Source of the DNA: Gammaproteobacteria bacterium
Lineage (GTDB): Bacteria; Pseudomonadota; Gammaproteobacteria; HK1
Assembly (NCBI GenBank): GCA_012103455.1
Contig: WLWT01000001.1
Location: 854,001-918,000, forward strand
Direction of reading: 5' to 3'
Length of the DNA: 64,000 nucleotides
The number at the start of each line of letters is the position of its first letter. The stretch's first letter is position 1. The translations under genes were made by a program, and so were the position numbers. Below, piece after piece: positions 16,467-24,882 of the stretch. A model generated the notes under the pieces. It saw nothing but the letters and a program-made list of their open reading frames with translations, was not told the origin of the DNA and ran no database searches.

Positions 16467-17033
16467 ATGAACACCGCACTCCAAACCTACATAGACGACT
16501 GCCGCGCGGCCTCCTGCGCGTGCCCCCATGCCGCCGACTGCGTGCAGGCGTTGGCCCCCATGATGCTGGACCTGCTCAAGCGCACCGGCGACTTCCTGGA
16601 AGAGGGGCACCGCCAGTCCGATCTCGACGGTTATACGCGCAACCTCATCCACGCCACGCCGGACGGCGACTGCTCGCTCTATGCCATCGTCTGGCGGCCA
16701 GGGCAATGGACACCGATCCATGATCACGGCTCATGGGGTGTGGTCGGCGTGGTTGAAGGGGTGCTGGAAGAGCGCAACTACGTGCGCACCGATGATCATC
16801 ACGATCGCGATGAAGGGATAGAACTGGCCCGCGGCGGGGTCATCCTGCTCACCCCCGGCACCGTGACCACCTTCGTGCCGAACCCCGATCACATCCACTT
16901 AACCGGTGTCTCGCAGGACCGCGAGCCGGCCATCAGCCTGCACCTGTACGGGCGCCAGATGAGCAATTTTCACGTCTATGATGCGCAGGCCGGCACGCGG
17001 CGGCTCATCGAGGTCTCGCACAACGAGAGCTAG
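16467..17033 (+). CDS. Cysteine dioxygenase-like cupin (thiol dioxygenase family)
   Basis: About 188 aa. The cupin iron site P-I-H-D-H-G-S-W-G-V-V-G-V-V-E-G near residues 80-95 supplies two His and D-H-I-H-L-T-G supplies another, as in cysteine and 3-mercaptopropionate dioxygenases, which oxidise thiols to sulfinates. The N-terminus has C-A-C-P-H-A-A-D-C. ATG 16467 is chosen; GTG 16449 adds six residues. It stands alone, divergent from the exported dioxygenase. Family fairly firm, substrate uncertain. Confidence 0.82.
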   Translation: MNTALQTYIDDCRAASCACPHAADCVQALAPMMLDLLKRTGDFLEEGHRQSDLDGYTRNLIHATPDGDCSLYAIVWRPGQWTPIHDHGSWGVVGVVEGVLEERNYVRTDDHHDRDEGIELARGGVILLTPGTVTTFVPNPDHIHLTGVSQDREPAISLHLYGRQMSNFHVYDAQAGTRRLIEVSHNES

Positions 17034-17083
17034 CAGCCTGTCGCGCCGGGCCTCATCAGCCAGATGATCAATAAATTGGCTTG

Positions 17084-17140
17084 CTATTCATCATATTGAA
17101 GGCAAAATATGATGAATAGAAACCCACTCTATTCATCATG
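17084..17140. promoter_or_regulatory. 14-bp perfect inverted repeat plus third half-site: likely operator
   Basis: CTATTCATCATATT (17084-17097) and AATATGATGAATAG (17106-17119) are perfect inverse copies around an 8-nt spacer. A third half-site, CTATTCATCATG (17129-17140), runs into the ATG at 17138. An AT-rich palindrome directly before a Fic-type start resembles an operator for an autoregulator. Confidence 0.6.
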
Positions 17141-17620
17141 TCCTGGCTCTGGAACCTACAGGATTGGCCCAATTTCCGCTGGGACGCGCAAGCGTTGGCC
17201 CCGCTGGAGACACGTTTTTTACGAGGATCCGGGCAACTCACCGGCACTTGGCGGCATCTTGACGAGACCGATCAGCTTGAACTGCGGGTCGATTGGCTGA
17301 CCGGCGAAGCATTTGAGACCTCCGCTATAGGACAAGGCACAGAGGATTTAAAGACAGTTGTGGCCGTAGGAAATCGATTAGTGTGGATTATTTATCCCTT
17401 AGAATGTGAAGCTTATGTAGCTATTGATGATATTGCTATTGACAAAGAAATTTGTGAGCCAGAAAAGAATGCTTATACTGGGACTGATATCGCGTATTGG
17501 GTCGGCATCGTCAAAAAAGATATTACACTCACGCCTTATACCATCAAGTTTAAGGTGGGGAATCGTCTGGAGCCAATAGCGACTACTTCCTCTCTTTACC
17601 TGATAGGTAAGAACACTTAA
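17138..17620 (+). pseudogene. Chimeric ORF: Fic-protein DUF4172 N-terminus joined to a PixA-like C-terminus
   Basis: Residues 1-63 (W-P-N-F-R-W-D-A-Q-A-L-A-P-L ... G-Q-L-T-G ... L-T-G-E-A-F-E-T-S-A-I) match the DUF4172 start of Fic-family AMPylators, where T-S-A-I-E-G-E would lead to the Fic domain. Instead, from G-Q-G-T-E-D-L-K-T onward the protein resembles the last half of the next gene's product (G-Q-G-T-A-H-L-Q-T, W-I-I-Y, Y-Y-W-A-G-I-V). Base composition drops sharply at the join near 17325-17340. The Fic core H-x-F-x-x-G-N-G is absent. It reads in frame for 160 aa, so it may still be expressed, but looks like an accidental fusion of two remnants. Confidence 0.65.
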
Positions 17621-17776
17621 AAGTGGCTGAATATTTTGCGGTCGTTTTTTGTATCTATAGAGTTGGTGAAAAATTACAATTTATTTAATTATATTTATCC
17701 AGAAAAATTTCGTCCCGCATCTATAAGGCACAGATGAGACAAAATCTTGTTGGGAGACTATACCAAGAGGAAAACC

Positions 17777-18334
17777 ATGGCGATTAATGAAGAAGCACAA
17801 GAACCAAACACAGGACAACTTAATTCGGTCCAACTTAATATTGTCACTGTGATCGATCTTCATCGGGCCGTTAAAACAGGAACAGTCAAAAATACGCTAT
17901 ATATGATGGATAATAGCGTAGGTAAACAAGGTCAGGGCACGGCTCACTTACAAACCGTTTGTAAGCCAGGACAGGTGATCAACTGGATTATCTATGCTAT
18001 GGATAGTGAGAAAAGGCCCGACGGGACATGGCCACCCATGCCAAAGATCAATAATATCGTCTTTTTAGACGATGAGATAGGCGACGAGGACGACGTTTCT
18101 GAACACAAGATAATGACCGAACTCAAGATTTACGGTGGTCCTGACATGATGAGGGATCCTTTTTGTCCTGTCTATTATTATTGGGCCGGAATCGTGTTAC
18201 CCGACTTGAACCCTGGGGTCTATAATTACAGGTTTGTCCTTGAACTACAGAGAGAAGATGGGGAGAAGGTCTATTTGGATACGGTTGAAAAGCCTTCTCT
18301 AAAAGTAATTCCCATAACTGCTGAGCAACGGTAA
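17777..18334 (+). CDS. AidA/PixA-family inclusion-body-type protein
   Basis: A 185-aa protein resembling the AidA/PixA family, named from a Xenorhabdus inclusion-body protein and a Ralstonia quorum-regulated protein; biochemical role unknown. Landmarks are V-Q-L-N-I-V-T-V-I-D-L, Y-M-M-D-N-S, G-Q-V-I-N-W-I-I-Y-A-M-D, and C-P-V-Y-Y-Y-W-A-G-I-V. ATG 17777 has AAGAGG seven bases upstream. The gene is far AT-richer than its surroundings, consistent with transfer. The C-terminal half of the preceding chimera is a diverged relative, so two copies once stood in tandem. Confidence 0.7.
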   Translation: MAINEEAQEPNTGQLNSVQLNIVTVIDLHRAVKTGTVKNTLYMMDNSVGKQGQGTAHLQTVCKPGQVINWIIYAMDSEKRPDGTWPPMPKINNIVFLDDEIGDEDDVSEHKIMTELKIYGGPDMMRDPFCPVYYYWAGIVLPDLNPGVYNYRFVLELQREDGEKVYLDTVEKPSLKVIPITAEQR

Positions 18335-18417
18335 ATTTAGATAGACTTCTGCACGGTTACTAGATGCAGTCTCAAAAATACTCAACAAGGGACTTCTGAT
18401 ACAGCTGGCCGCGAAAT

Positions 18418-18850
18418 CTATCCGCACAGCCGCGCCAGCTTGTCTCGCCGGTGAGGTTCGGCCACGGCCCCCGCAGGCAGGGAAAAACCCGCTACTTGGG
18501 CAGCCTGCGCCGAATCATCGCTGTGCGCACGTGGCGGCACGATTTGCAAGGTGAAAACCTTGGCGTCCCTGATCGGACCCAGCGCAATACGGTAACTAAT
18601 CGAGTGGCCGAACAGCGGCTGCGGCGCACCCGCCTCTTGCTGCTCAAAGACCAGATAGCTGTTTTCGATGTCCCGCTCAAGCAATCCTCTGCTCTCAAGG
18701 AACCGGGCGACACGTTGACTGAGGCTATGGGTTGACTTGAGGCTATGGGCTAAACGTAGCCGTTCTTCTTGAGCCGGTGTCTTCACCCGGTGGCAGTGTA
18801 TCTCGCCCCAGGTATCTTCGGCATACACACCATCAAGAAACAGCAGGTGG
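18418..18850 (-). mobile_element. IS91-type (Y-transposase) C-terminal fragment
   Basis: Minus-strand coding remnant: V-H-L-L-F-L-D-G-V-Y-A-E-D, C-H-R-V-K-T-P-A-Q-E-E-R-L-R-L-A-H, S-Q-R-V-A-R-F-L-E-S-R-G-L-L-E-R, L-F-G-H-S-I-S-Y-R-I-A-L-G-P, V-A-G-F-S-L-P-A-G and R-D-K-L-A-R-L-C-G. These are the order and wording of IS91-family transposases downstream of the metal motif. The N-terminal catalytic region is missing and the 3' end stops early. A 17-18-bp near-tandem duplication (18714-18748) lies inside. It abuts an alcohol dehydrogenase fragment on the other strand at about 18850. Confidence 0.7.
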
Positions 18851-18854
18851 ACCG

Positions 18855-19528
18855 GCGGCTTCGCGCAATATATCACCATGCCCGACCAATACCTGATCGA
18901 GGCGGACTCCACAGTCCCGCTCAAAAACGTCGCGATCACCGAGCCTACCACGGTTTGTTTACACGCCGTCGAATTGGTGCAGCGATTGCCCAACCTGCGC
19001 CTCCTGGCCGAACAAAGAATCCTCATCTTCGGCGCCGGCTCCGTCGACATCCTCACCGCCCTCATCCTGCGCCACAAAGGCGCCGCCGACATTACCATCT
19101 CCGAATCCAACCCGCTGCGGCGGCGTTCCGCGCAACACGCCTACGGCGTGCGGGTCATCGACCCCCTAGCCACCGCCCCGGACGAGCGGGATTACCACAC
19201 GGTCTTCGACGCCGTGGACAGCACCCTCACCCGAGGCGTATCCACCGCCAGCGTCAAATACGCCGGCGTCATCATCCACATCGGCCCGCAAAACGCCGCC
19301 GGCGAATTCGACGCCCGCCGCATCACCCTGGGCGCGATCCTCTTCGCCGGGGTCTACACTTACACCATGGCGGAATTCGAACGCGCTCTGGACTTGCTCT
19401 CCGGCGACGAACTGGGCGACTTCGCCTGGATGTACTAGACCGATCTGGAGGCCGGCGGCCAGTGCTTCCACGACATCGATAACGGCGTCACCGAAGCCGG
19501 CATGATCGTGTTGCGGCTCCGACATTAG
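18855..19528 (+). pseudogene. Zinc-type alcohol dehydrogenase (MDR) fragment with internal amber stop
   Basis: Starts abruptly in G-G-F-A-Q-Y-I-T-M-P, a mid-protein MDR motif, then E-P-T-T-V-C-L-H-A-V-E-L, a cofactor loop I-L-I-F-G-A-G-S-V-D-I-L-T-A-L, and I-G-P-Q-N-A-A-G. A TAG at 19436-19438 interrupts it; the same frame resumes with T-D-L-E-A-G-G-Q-C-F-H-D-I-D-N-G, the expected C-terminal MDR sequence. The zinc-binding N-terminal third is lost at the IS91 junction, so this is a decayed remnant. The loop has G-A-G-S-V in place of G-S-G-P-I/V-G, further decay. Confidence 0.75.
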
Positions 19529-19656
19529 TGCAGAGTTCAAGTGTGATAGGGCGCGATGCATTGCGCCGTATTGCTGGTCACCAAGCTGGACTAATCAACC
19601 CCTCAGGCTTAACGTTGGCGGCATAGTCGTCGAAACCAAATCCCGCAGGAGGATCA

Positions 19657-20238
19657 ATGGAAGACGAAAAACGGGTCATATACCGCCCTGAACTGGTCCT
19701 TGAATACCGTCTTGCTGTAAACCAAAAAGGATCCAAGCTCAGCGTAAATACCGCGGACGACGCACTGCGCATTCTTGACGGCATCAAGCAACTGTCCGAC
19801 GAGCACCTTGTCCTGATCTATCTTGATGCGCAGGGCGTGGTTGCCGGCGTGGATACCTTCCTGTGCGGCATTGATGCGTTCGATGTGACACAAAGTTCGC
19901 GAGCCCTTGCCAACGCGATCCAAAAACAGAATCGAGAGCCGAGTCTGAAAGTCATCATTGCGCAAACAATTCCAGAAAGAAAACATCTTGTCGCCGCCGT
20001 GGCTTATTTGGAAGGGCTGCGCGTCTTTTCGATTCGGCTCGCCGCACTGCAGATTGAATTAGTGGATTTTATCCTGCTTAGCTACGACACAGTCTTTTCA
20101 CTCCGCCGCGATGCCAACGCTTGGAAAGCCCATCAGGGAAGCATAAAAAAGCTGGAGGAAATATTCTTGAATGATGAGATTTTGCAGTGGTTTGATAAAG
20201 GCTTTTCGGGGAAAGAAACGAATTCCAACAATGACTAA
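19657..20238 (+). CDS. RadC/JAB-like domain protein lacking the metal motif
   Basis: A 193-aa protein with a layout like the RadC JAB domain: a leading strand (L-V-L-E-Y-R-L-A-V-N), D-D-A-L-R-I-L, E-H-L-V-L-I-Y-L-D-A-Q-G-V-V-A-G, then alternating helices and strands ending V-D-F-I-L-L-S-Y-D-T-V-F-S-L-R-R. Where RadC carries H-N-H-P-S-G, this has I-I-A-Q-T-I-P, so a JAB metalloprotease activity is not expected. ATG 19657 has AGGAGG four bases upstream. The assignment is fold-level recognition by eye and could be wrong; otherwise it is a hypothetical protein. Neighbours are remnants, consistent with accessory DNA. Confidence 0.45.
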   Translation: MEDEKRVIYRPELVLEYRLAVNQKGSKLSVNTADDALRILDGIKQLSDEHLVLIYLDAQGVVAGVDTFLCGIDAFDVTQSSRALANAIQKQNREPSLKVIIAQTIPERKHLVAAVAYLEGLRVFSIRLAALQIELVDFILLSYDTVFSLRRDANAWKAHQGSIKKLEEIFLNDEILQWFDKGFSGKETNSNND

Positions 20239-20437
20239 CCGAGCCCTAAACCCGCGACCATTTTCTTTTTCCCAACTCATGGGTAGGCCTCCAGCCGGCT
20301 GCGGTACTAATACAGCCCGCGTGGACAGTTGGACGAATTCGGACAATCCGCCAAACGCCGGCGGTTACGCTTGGCGCAGTCCTCTGGTGCCCATGCGCCA
20401 TCGGCCATGATGCCCAAGGTTGTACCCTCGTCGAATT

Positions 20438-20467
20438 CGCCCTAGAAGGTAACGCCCTAGAAGATAA
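20438..20467 (+). repeat. 15-bp tandem duplication
   Basis: CGCCCTAGAAGGTAA is followed by CGCCCTAGAAGATAA, one mismatch, in the spacer before the luciferase-like gene. Each unit has in-frame stops, so it is non-coding. Confidence 0.85.
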
Positions 20468-20519
20468 CAAATCTCAGCACCGCCAAAGCAATACCGCCAA
20501 AGTGAATCAGGACCCTCAA

Positions 20520-21534
20520 ATGAAGCTCGGCTTATTCCTCACTCCCCAATGGCCCCAAGGCGCAGATCTGAGCAAAGTCACGGACGGCCTGCTCGAGCAA
20601 GCGCGGGTGGCGCGGGCCAACGGCTTCTCCTCGGTGCTGGTGGGCCAGCATATGGTCACTGGGCCGCAGCTGCAAATGTTGCAACTGGTGCCGCTGATGG
20701 CCCGCTTGCTGCCCGCAATCGAAGGCATGCAGATCGGGGCGGGGGTCATGCTCATCCCGATGTTGAGCCCGGTGCTCATCGCCGAGGAAGGCGCCACCCT
20801 CGATTGGATGTCGCACGGCCATTACATACTGGCCGGTGGCCTCGGTTACCGTCCCGAGGCATTCGAGGCCATGGGCACCCGCAAAGCCCACCGGGCCGAG
20901 CGTATGGAAGAAGCGCTAGAGGTGATCAAGCGTCTTTGGACCGAGGAGCGGGTGAGCTACCATGGCCGCCACTATCACCTGTCCAACGTGGCACCTGTCC
21001 AACGTGGGCGCTAGCGTGCGGCCCAAGCAAAAACCCAGACCCCCCATTTGGCTGGGCGGCGAGGTGGAGCCGGCCATTCGCCGGGCGGGCCGCTTGGCGG
21101 ATGCTTGGTTGGGCTCACCGACCTGCGATTTCACTCAGCTAGCAGCGCGGATGGAGTGGTTTGAGGAAGCGTACCGCGCATCGGGCCGCGGCGAGCCGGG
21201 TCCCTGCCCCGTCATCCGCGAGTGTTTCGTGGGGCGCGATGAAGCCCATGCGCGGTCCGCCAGCCGCGGGCCATTGCTCAGCAAATACCAGGCTTACGCC
21301 GCCTGGAGGCACAACGACACCGGGCAGAAAAACGCGCTAGCCGAACACTTCGATGATTTCTGCAAAGACCGGTTCCTGATCGGTGATGCAGCCCGCGTAC
21401 ACGATCAGATCGTGCAACTCGGCGAGATGATAAACACCGATCACCTGGTAATGCGGGTGCAATGGCTGGGCCTAGGCCAGGTTGAAGTGCTTGGCAACAT
21501 CGAGCGCTTAGGCGGCATTCTGGGGCGGCTGTAA
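20520..21534 (+). pseudogene. LLM-class (luciferase-like) flavin oxidoreductase, frameshifted by a 16-bp duplication
   Basis: Luciferase-like monooxygenase barrel, F420- or FMN-dependent by family. The N-terminal part (MKLGLFLTPQWPQG, G-F-S-S-V-L-V-G-Q-H, G-A-G-V-M-L-I-P, L-A-G-G-L-G-Y-R-P-E-A-F-E-A) ends soon after 20991. The C-terminal part resumes one frame later (P-P-I-W-L-G-G-E-V, L-A-D-A-W-L-G-S-P). The cause is exact: CACCTGTCCAACGTGG at 20976-20991 is repeated at 20992-21007. Removing one 16-bp copy restores a single frame of about 330 codons. Either a recent inactivation or an assembly artefact. Confidence 0.85.
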
Positions 21535-21595
21535 CATGACCAGCGCTCAGGTAGTGCAATAATCGCCAGCTCTAGCCACAAGCACACGAAACATC

Positions 21596-22777
21596 ATGAG
21601 ACATGCAATCGGACTTGGCCTAGCCGCGGCCATGGCGGCACCCGCATGGGCCGGGTACCAAGGCCCCTTGGTGGACACGCACATCCACTACAGTCGCGAC
21701 GCCTGGGACAACCTGCCTCCGCCCCAAGCCATCGCCGCCTTACGCGAAGCAGGACTAGAGCGGGCCTTCGTATCCAGTTCAAGCGACGAGGGCACGCAAA
21801 AGCTCTACACCCTCGCACCGGAACTGGTGGTGCCGGTGCTACGTCCTTACCGGGCGAGAGGCGAACTCAGCTCCTGGTTACACGACGCCACTGTGGGCGA
21901 CATGCTGGCTTCGCTCATCGCCAAGAACCGCTATGCGGGGATCGGCGAGTTCCACGTGTCCGGGACAAACGCCGACCTACCGCTGCTCAAGCGCGTAGTG
22001 CAACTGGCTGAGGACAACGGTCTGTTCCTGCACGCCCACGCGGACGCGGACGCCATCGAGCGCATGTTCGCGCAGAACCCGGACGCATTGATTCTCTGGG
22101 CTCACTGCGGCTTTGAAGCGATCCATGTGGTGCGGGACACGCTGGGCAAATACCCGAACTTGTGGGCCGATCTGGCTTTTCGCAGTGAGCACGATGAAGG
22201 CGGCCAGGTTGCTGATGACTGGCGCCAATTGTTTCAAGACTTTCCCCGCCGGTTCATGTTGGGGACAGACACCTACGCGCCCGAACGCTGGTATTTCGTC
22301 TCCATTCACGCCAACAACAATCGGGCCTGGCTGGGCGATCTGCCAGCGGAACTTGCCAAACGCATTGCCTATCGGAACGCCATGGAGCTAGTAGCAGCCA
22401 CCCGCTACGGCAAAAGTGCAGTGGCCGATCCCTGCCAAGCCGCTGGCAAGGGTCAATTCGTGGCCAAGAACGATAAGGTGCAAGCGCTAGTACGCCTCAA
22501 GCCGGCTGAGCCGCGCGTAGGCGAACACTTCGAGGCTTTCGTACAAGTGTGCGATCCAGCGGGGGCGCCGCTGGATGTAGCAGCCACGTTGGACGCCGGC
22601 ATGCCTTCCCATGGCCACGGCATGAACTACACACCGGTCACCACGCAGTTGGGCGGCGGCAAAGCCCATGCCAAAGGACTCATGTTTCACATGCCGGGTG
22701 AATGGCAGGTGACGGTGAACGTGCAAACCCCGGGTGGCAAACAACGCCTCAAGTACGCTTACGAGATGGGTTTTTAA
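21596..22777 (+). CDS. Exported amidohydrolase fused to a YtkA/FixH-like domain
   Basis: A 393-aa protein with a short signal peptide (M-R-H-A-I-G-L-G-L-A-A-A-M-A-A-P-A-W-A). Residues 25-290 are a TIM-barrel amidohydrolase: V-D-T-H-I-H-Y, G-I-G-E-F-H-V-S-G, L-H-A-H-A-D, W-A-H-C-G-F-E and L-G-T-D-T-Y-A-P. Residues 300-393 resemble the YtkA-like beta domain: M-P-S-H-G-H-G-M-N-Y, K-G-L-M-F-H-M-P-G-E-W-Q-V-T-V. Both parts should be periplasmic. The next gene is a MauG-type di-haem peroxidase, suggesting shared metal or redox chemistry; the substrate is unknown. Confidence 0.8.
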   Translation: MRHAIGLGLAAAMAAPAWAGYQGPLVDTHIHYSRDAWDNLPPPQAIAALREAGLERAFVSSSSDEGTQKLYTLAPELVVPVLRPYRARGELSSWLHDATVGDMLASLIAKNRYAGIGEFHVSGTNADLPLLKRVVQLAEDNGLFLHAHADADAIERMFAQNPDALILWAHCGFEAIHVVRDTLGKYPNLWADLAFRSEHDEGGQVADDWRQLFQDFPRRFMLGTDTYAPERWYFVSIHANNNRAWLGDLPAELAKRIAYRNAMELVAATRYGKSAVADPCQAAGKGQFVAKNDKVQALVRLKPAEPRVGEHFEAFVQVCDPAGAPLDVAATLDAGMPSHGHGMNYTPVTTQLGGGKAHAKGLMFHMPGEWQVTVNVQTPGGKQRLKYAYEMGF

Positions 22778-22782
22778 GCATT

Positions 22783-22816
22783 AATGATCCATGCCAGTAA
22801 ATGATCCATGCCAGTA
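22783..22816 (+). repeat. 17-bp tandem duplication copying a start codon
   Basis: AATGATCCATGCCAGTA occurs at 22783-22799 and again at 22800-22816 with no mismatch. The first copy's ATG (22784) opens a six-codon frame ending at 22804, overlapping the second copy's ATG (22801), which starts the peroxidase gene. Confidence 0.9.
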
Positions 22817-23991
22817 GCCGTGTTGCTGCGCTATTGCTCGGCTGTGCCCTAGGCAGCGCCGATATATACGCCGATCACCCAGGCACCCAGGTCGAGCGGG
22901 CGCGGGCTATTGTCTCCCACGGCCCGTGGCCACCCCCCGCAAAACCCGATCTCAGCAACAAAGCGAGTGACAATCCCTTAGCCATCGCCCTTGGCCAACA
23001 GCTCTTTTTCGAGCCAGCTCTGTCACGCGATGGAGATATGTCCTGCGCCACCTGCCACAAACCGCAACGGTGGTTTACCGATGGTGAGCCTCAGGCGATA
23101 GGCGTCAAGCGCTTGGATCGCAATACGCCAACGGTGGTGGATCTGGCTTGGAACCGCTGGTTCGGCTGGGATGGCGCCAATGACAATCTCTGGGCCCAGA
23201 GCCTGCGTCCCATCGTCGCCCCGGCGGAGATGAATGCCACTTTTGCCTCCCTGGCGGCGGTGGTAAGAGCGGATCGGACGCTCACTTGCTCGCTGCAAAC
23301 AATCTTCGAAGCCGAACTGGACAAGGTGTCCAATGAGCAAATTCTGGTGTACGTGGGCAAAGCGCTAGCCGCCTATCAGGCCGCTCTTAAAAGCAGCCGC
23401 TCGCCATTCGATGACTACCGCGATGCCGTGGCCGCCGCAGACCAAACGGCAGCGGCCAGCTATCCAAAAGAAGCACGGCGTGGCCTCAATATCTTCACCG
23501 GGAAAGGGCGCTGCAGCTTTTGCCATTTTGGTCCTACCTTCACCAACGGCGAGTTCGCCACCGTGGCGGTGCCGCATTTCACCCGGGACGGCGTCGATCG
23601 GGGCCGCTATGGCGGCATTCAGGCTTTACGCAAAAGCCCATACACCTTGCTCGGTGAATTCGCCGACAACCAAGAGCGGCTCGACAGGGCCGCCACCCGG
23701 CACGTCACCCTAGTCCAATCCACCTTTGGTGAATTCCGCATACCCGGTCTACGCAACGTGGAGCGCACTGCCCCTTATATGCACGATGGCTCGCTGGCCA
23801 CGCTGGAACATGTGGTCCGGCATTATTCGAACTTCGACCCGGGCCGACTGCACACCCACGGCGGACCGCAACTGCTGCGGCCACTGCGGCTAAGCGATAG
23901 AGAAGTGCGCAATTTAGTAGCCTTCTTGCGCAGTCTCACCGCCCCCCTAGCCCCGCTACCGGCGCTGCCGGCGCTGCCCTCCGACTGCTAA
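22801..23991 (+). CDS. Di-haem cytochrome c peroxidase / MauG family protein
   Basis: About 396 aa, exported (V-A-A-L-L-L-G-C-A-L-G-S-A leader). Two haem sites: C-A-T-C-H near residues 81-86 and C-S-F-C-H near 237-242. Also F-F-E-P-A-L-S-R-D-G, R-N-T-P-T-V-V-D, R-I-P-G-L-R-N-V and T-A-P-Y-M-H-D-G with the likely sixth-ligand methionine. Such enzymes reduce peroxide or make protein-derived cofactors. The start lies in the second unit of a perfect tandem duplication. Next to the amidohydrolase-YtkA gene; probably one operon. Confidence 0.9.
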   Translation: MIHASSRVAALLLGCALGSADIYADHPGTQVERARAIVSHGPWPPPAKPDLSNKASDNPLAIALGQQLFFEPALSRDGDMSCATCHKPQRWFTDGEPQAIGVKRLDRNTPTVVDLAWNRWFGWDGANDNLWAQSLRPIVAPAEMNATFASLAAVVRADRTLTCSLQTIFEAELDKVSNEQILVYVGKALAAYQAALKSSRSPFDDYRDAVAAADQTAAASYPKEARRGLNIFTGKGRCSFCHFGPTFTNGEFATVAVPHFTRDGVDRGRYGGIQALRKSPYTLLGEFADNQERLDRAATRHVTLVQSTFGEFRIPGLRNVERTAPYMHDGSLATLEHVVRHYSNFDPGRLHTHGGPQLLRPLRLSDREVRNLVAFLRSLTAPLAPLPALPALPSDC

Positions 23992-24017
23992 GAGCCCACC
24001 CATCTACACACCGCGCC

Positions 24018-24815
24018 TCAATACACCTCGGGCACAAAGTTCTGCTCGCAGATGTGTGGGCGCACATAACCTTGGTCCGCCTGGCGCGGTGGCAACGCAA
24101 CCGGCTCGGGGCTTAGATCCTCGTAGTCTATAAGGCTTAGCAGATGGGAAATGACATTGAGCCGCGCCCGCTTTTTCACATCGCCGTCCACCACATACCA
24201 CGGCGCCTCCTCAATGTCTGTGTGCCTGAACATCTCATCTTTGGCTTTGGAGTATTCCACCCAGCGTGAACGCGACTGCAAATCCATCGGGCTCAATTTC
24301 CACCGCTTGGTGGGATGATCGATGCGCTCTCGAAAACGTCTCTCTTGCTCCTCGTCACTGACCGAGAACCAATACTTGATGATCTTGATACCGCAGCGCA
24401 CCAACATGCGCTCGAACTGCGGACATGAGCGAAGGAATTCGCTATGTTCCGCATCGGTGCAAAAACCCATCACCCGTTCAACGCCGGCCCGGTTGTACCA
24501 ACTGCGATCGAATAGAACGATTTCGCCCGCCGCCGGTAGGTGTTGCACGTAGCGTTGAAAATACCATTGGCTGCGCTCGCGCTCGGTGGGCGCCGGCAGC
24601 GCGATCACTTTGCACACCCGCGGACTCAACTTCTCGGTGATGCGTTTGATGGCGCCACCCTTGCCGGCTGCATCGCGCCCTTCGAAGATGACGACGATAC
24701 GAAGACCTTTGGCCTGCACCCACTGCTTCATCTTCACCAGTTCTTCTTGCAGGCGGGCTAGCTCGGCTGCGTACACTCGCGTTTTGATCTTCTTGGCTTT
24801 GCTCTTCTTGCCCAT
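24018..24815 (-). CDS. ppk2: Polyphosphate kinase 2
   Basis: A 265-aa polyphosphate kinase 2, which moves phosphate between polyphosphate and nucleotides. Walker A is G-R-D-A-A-G-K-G-G, followed by I-K-R-I-T-E-K-L-S-P-R, the E-R-S-Q-W-Y-F-Q-R-Y segment, Walker B/lid D-R-S-W-Y-N-R-A-G-V-E, and S-P-M-D-L-Q-S-R-S-R-W. Single-domain class. ATG 24815 (MGKKSK) is preferred over GTG 24854. Convergent with the peroxidase gene. Confidence 0.93.
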   Translation of the reverse strand: MGKKSKAKKIKTRVYAAELARLQEELVKMKQWVQAKGLRIVVIFEGRDAAGKGGAIKRITEKLSPRVCKVIALPAPTERERSQWYFQRYVQHLPAAGEIVLFDRSWYNRAGVERVMGFCTDAEHSEFLRSCPQFERMLVRCGIKIIKYWFSVSDEEQERRFRERIDHPTKRWKLSPMDLQSRSRWVEYSKAKDEMFRHTDIEEAPWYVVDGDVKKRARLNVISHLLSLIDYEDLSPEPVALPPRQADQGYVRPHICEQNFVPEVY

Positions 24816-24882
24816 TAGCTGCTCACTTTTTAGGAATGTTTCCCATTGGGGCACGACGTGCGCAATTGTTCAGTAGAGATAT

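Noticed and set aside
19436..19438. TAG in the ADH fragment considered as pyrrolysine
   Set aside because: The gene is truncated at its 5' end and degraded; a nonsense mutation is simpler.
20246..20470. Short leftward frame, including an alternative frame with a Cys-rich C-terminus
   Set aside because: A stop directly precedes the protein-like part, no start or ribosome site, no recognised family.
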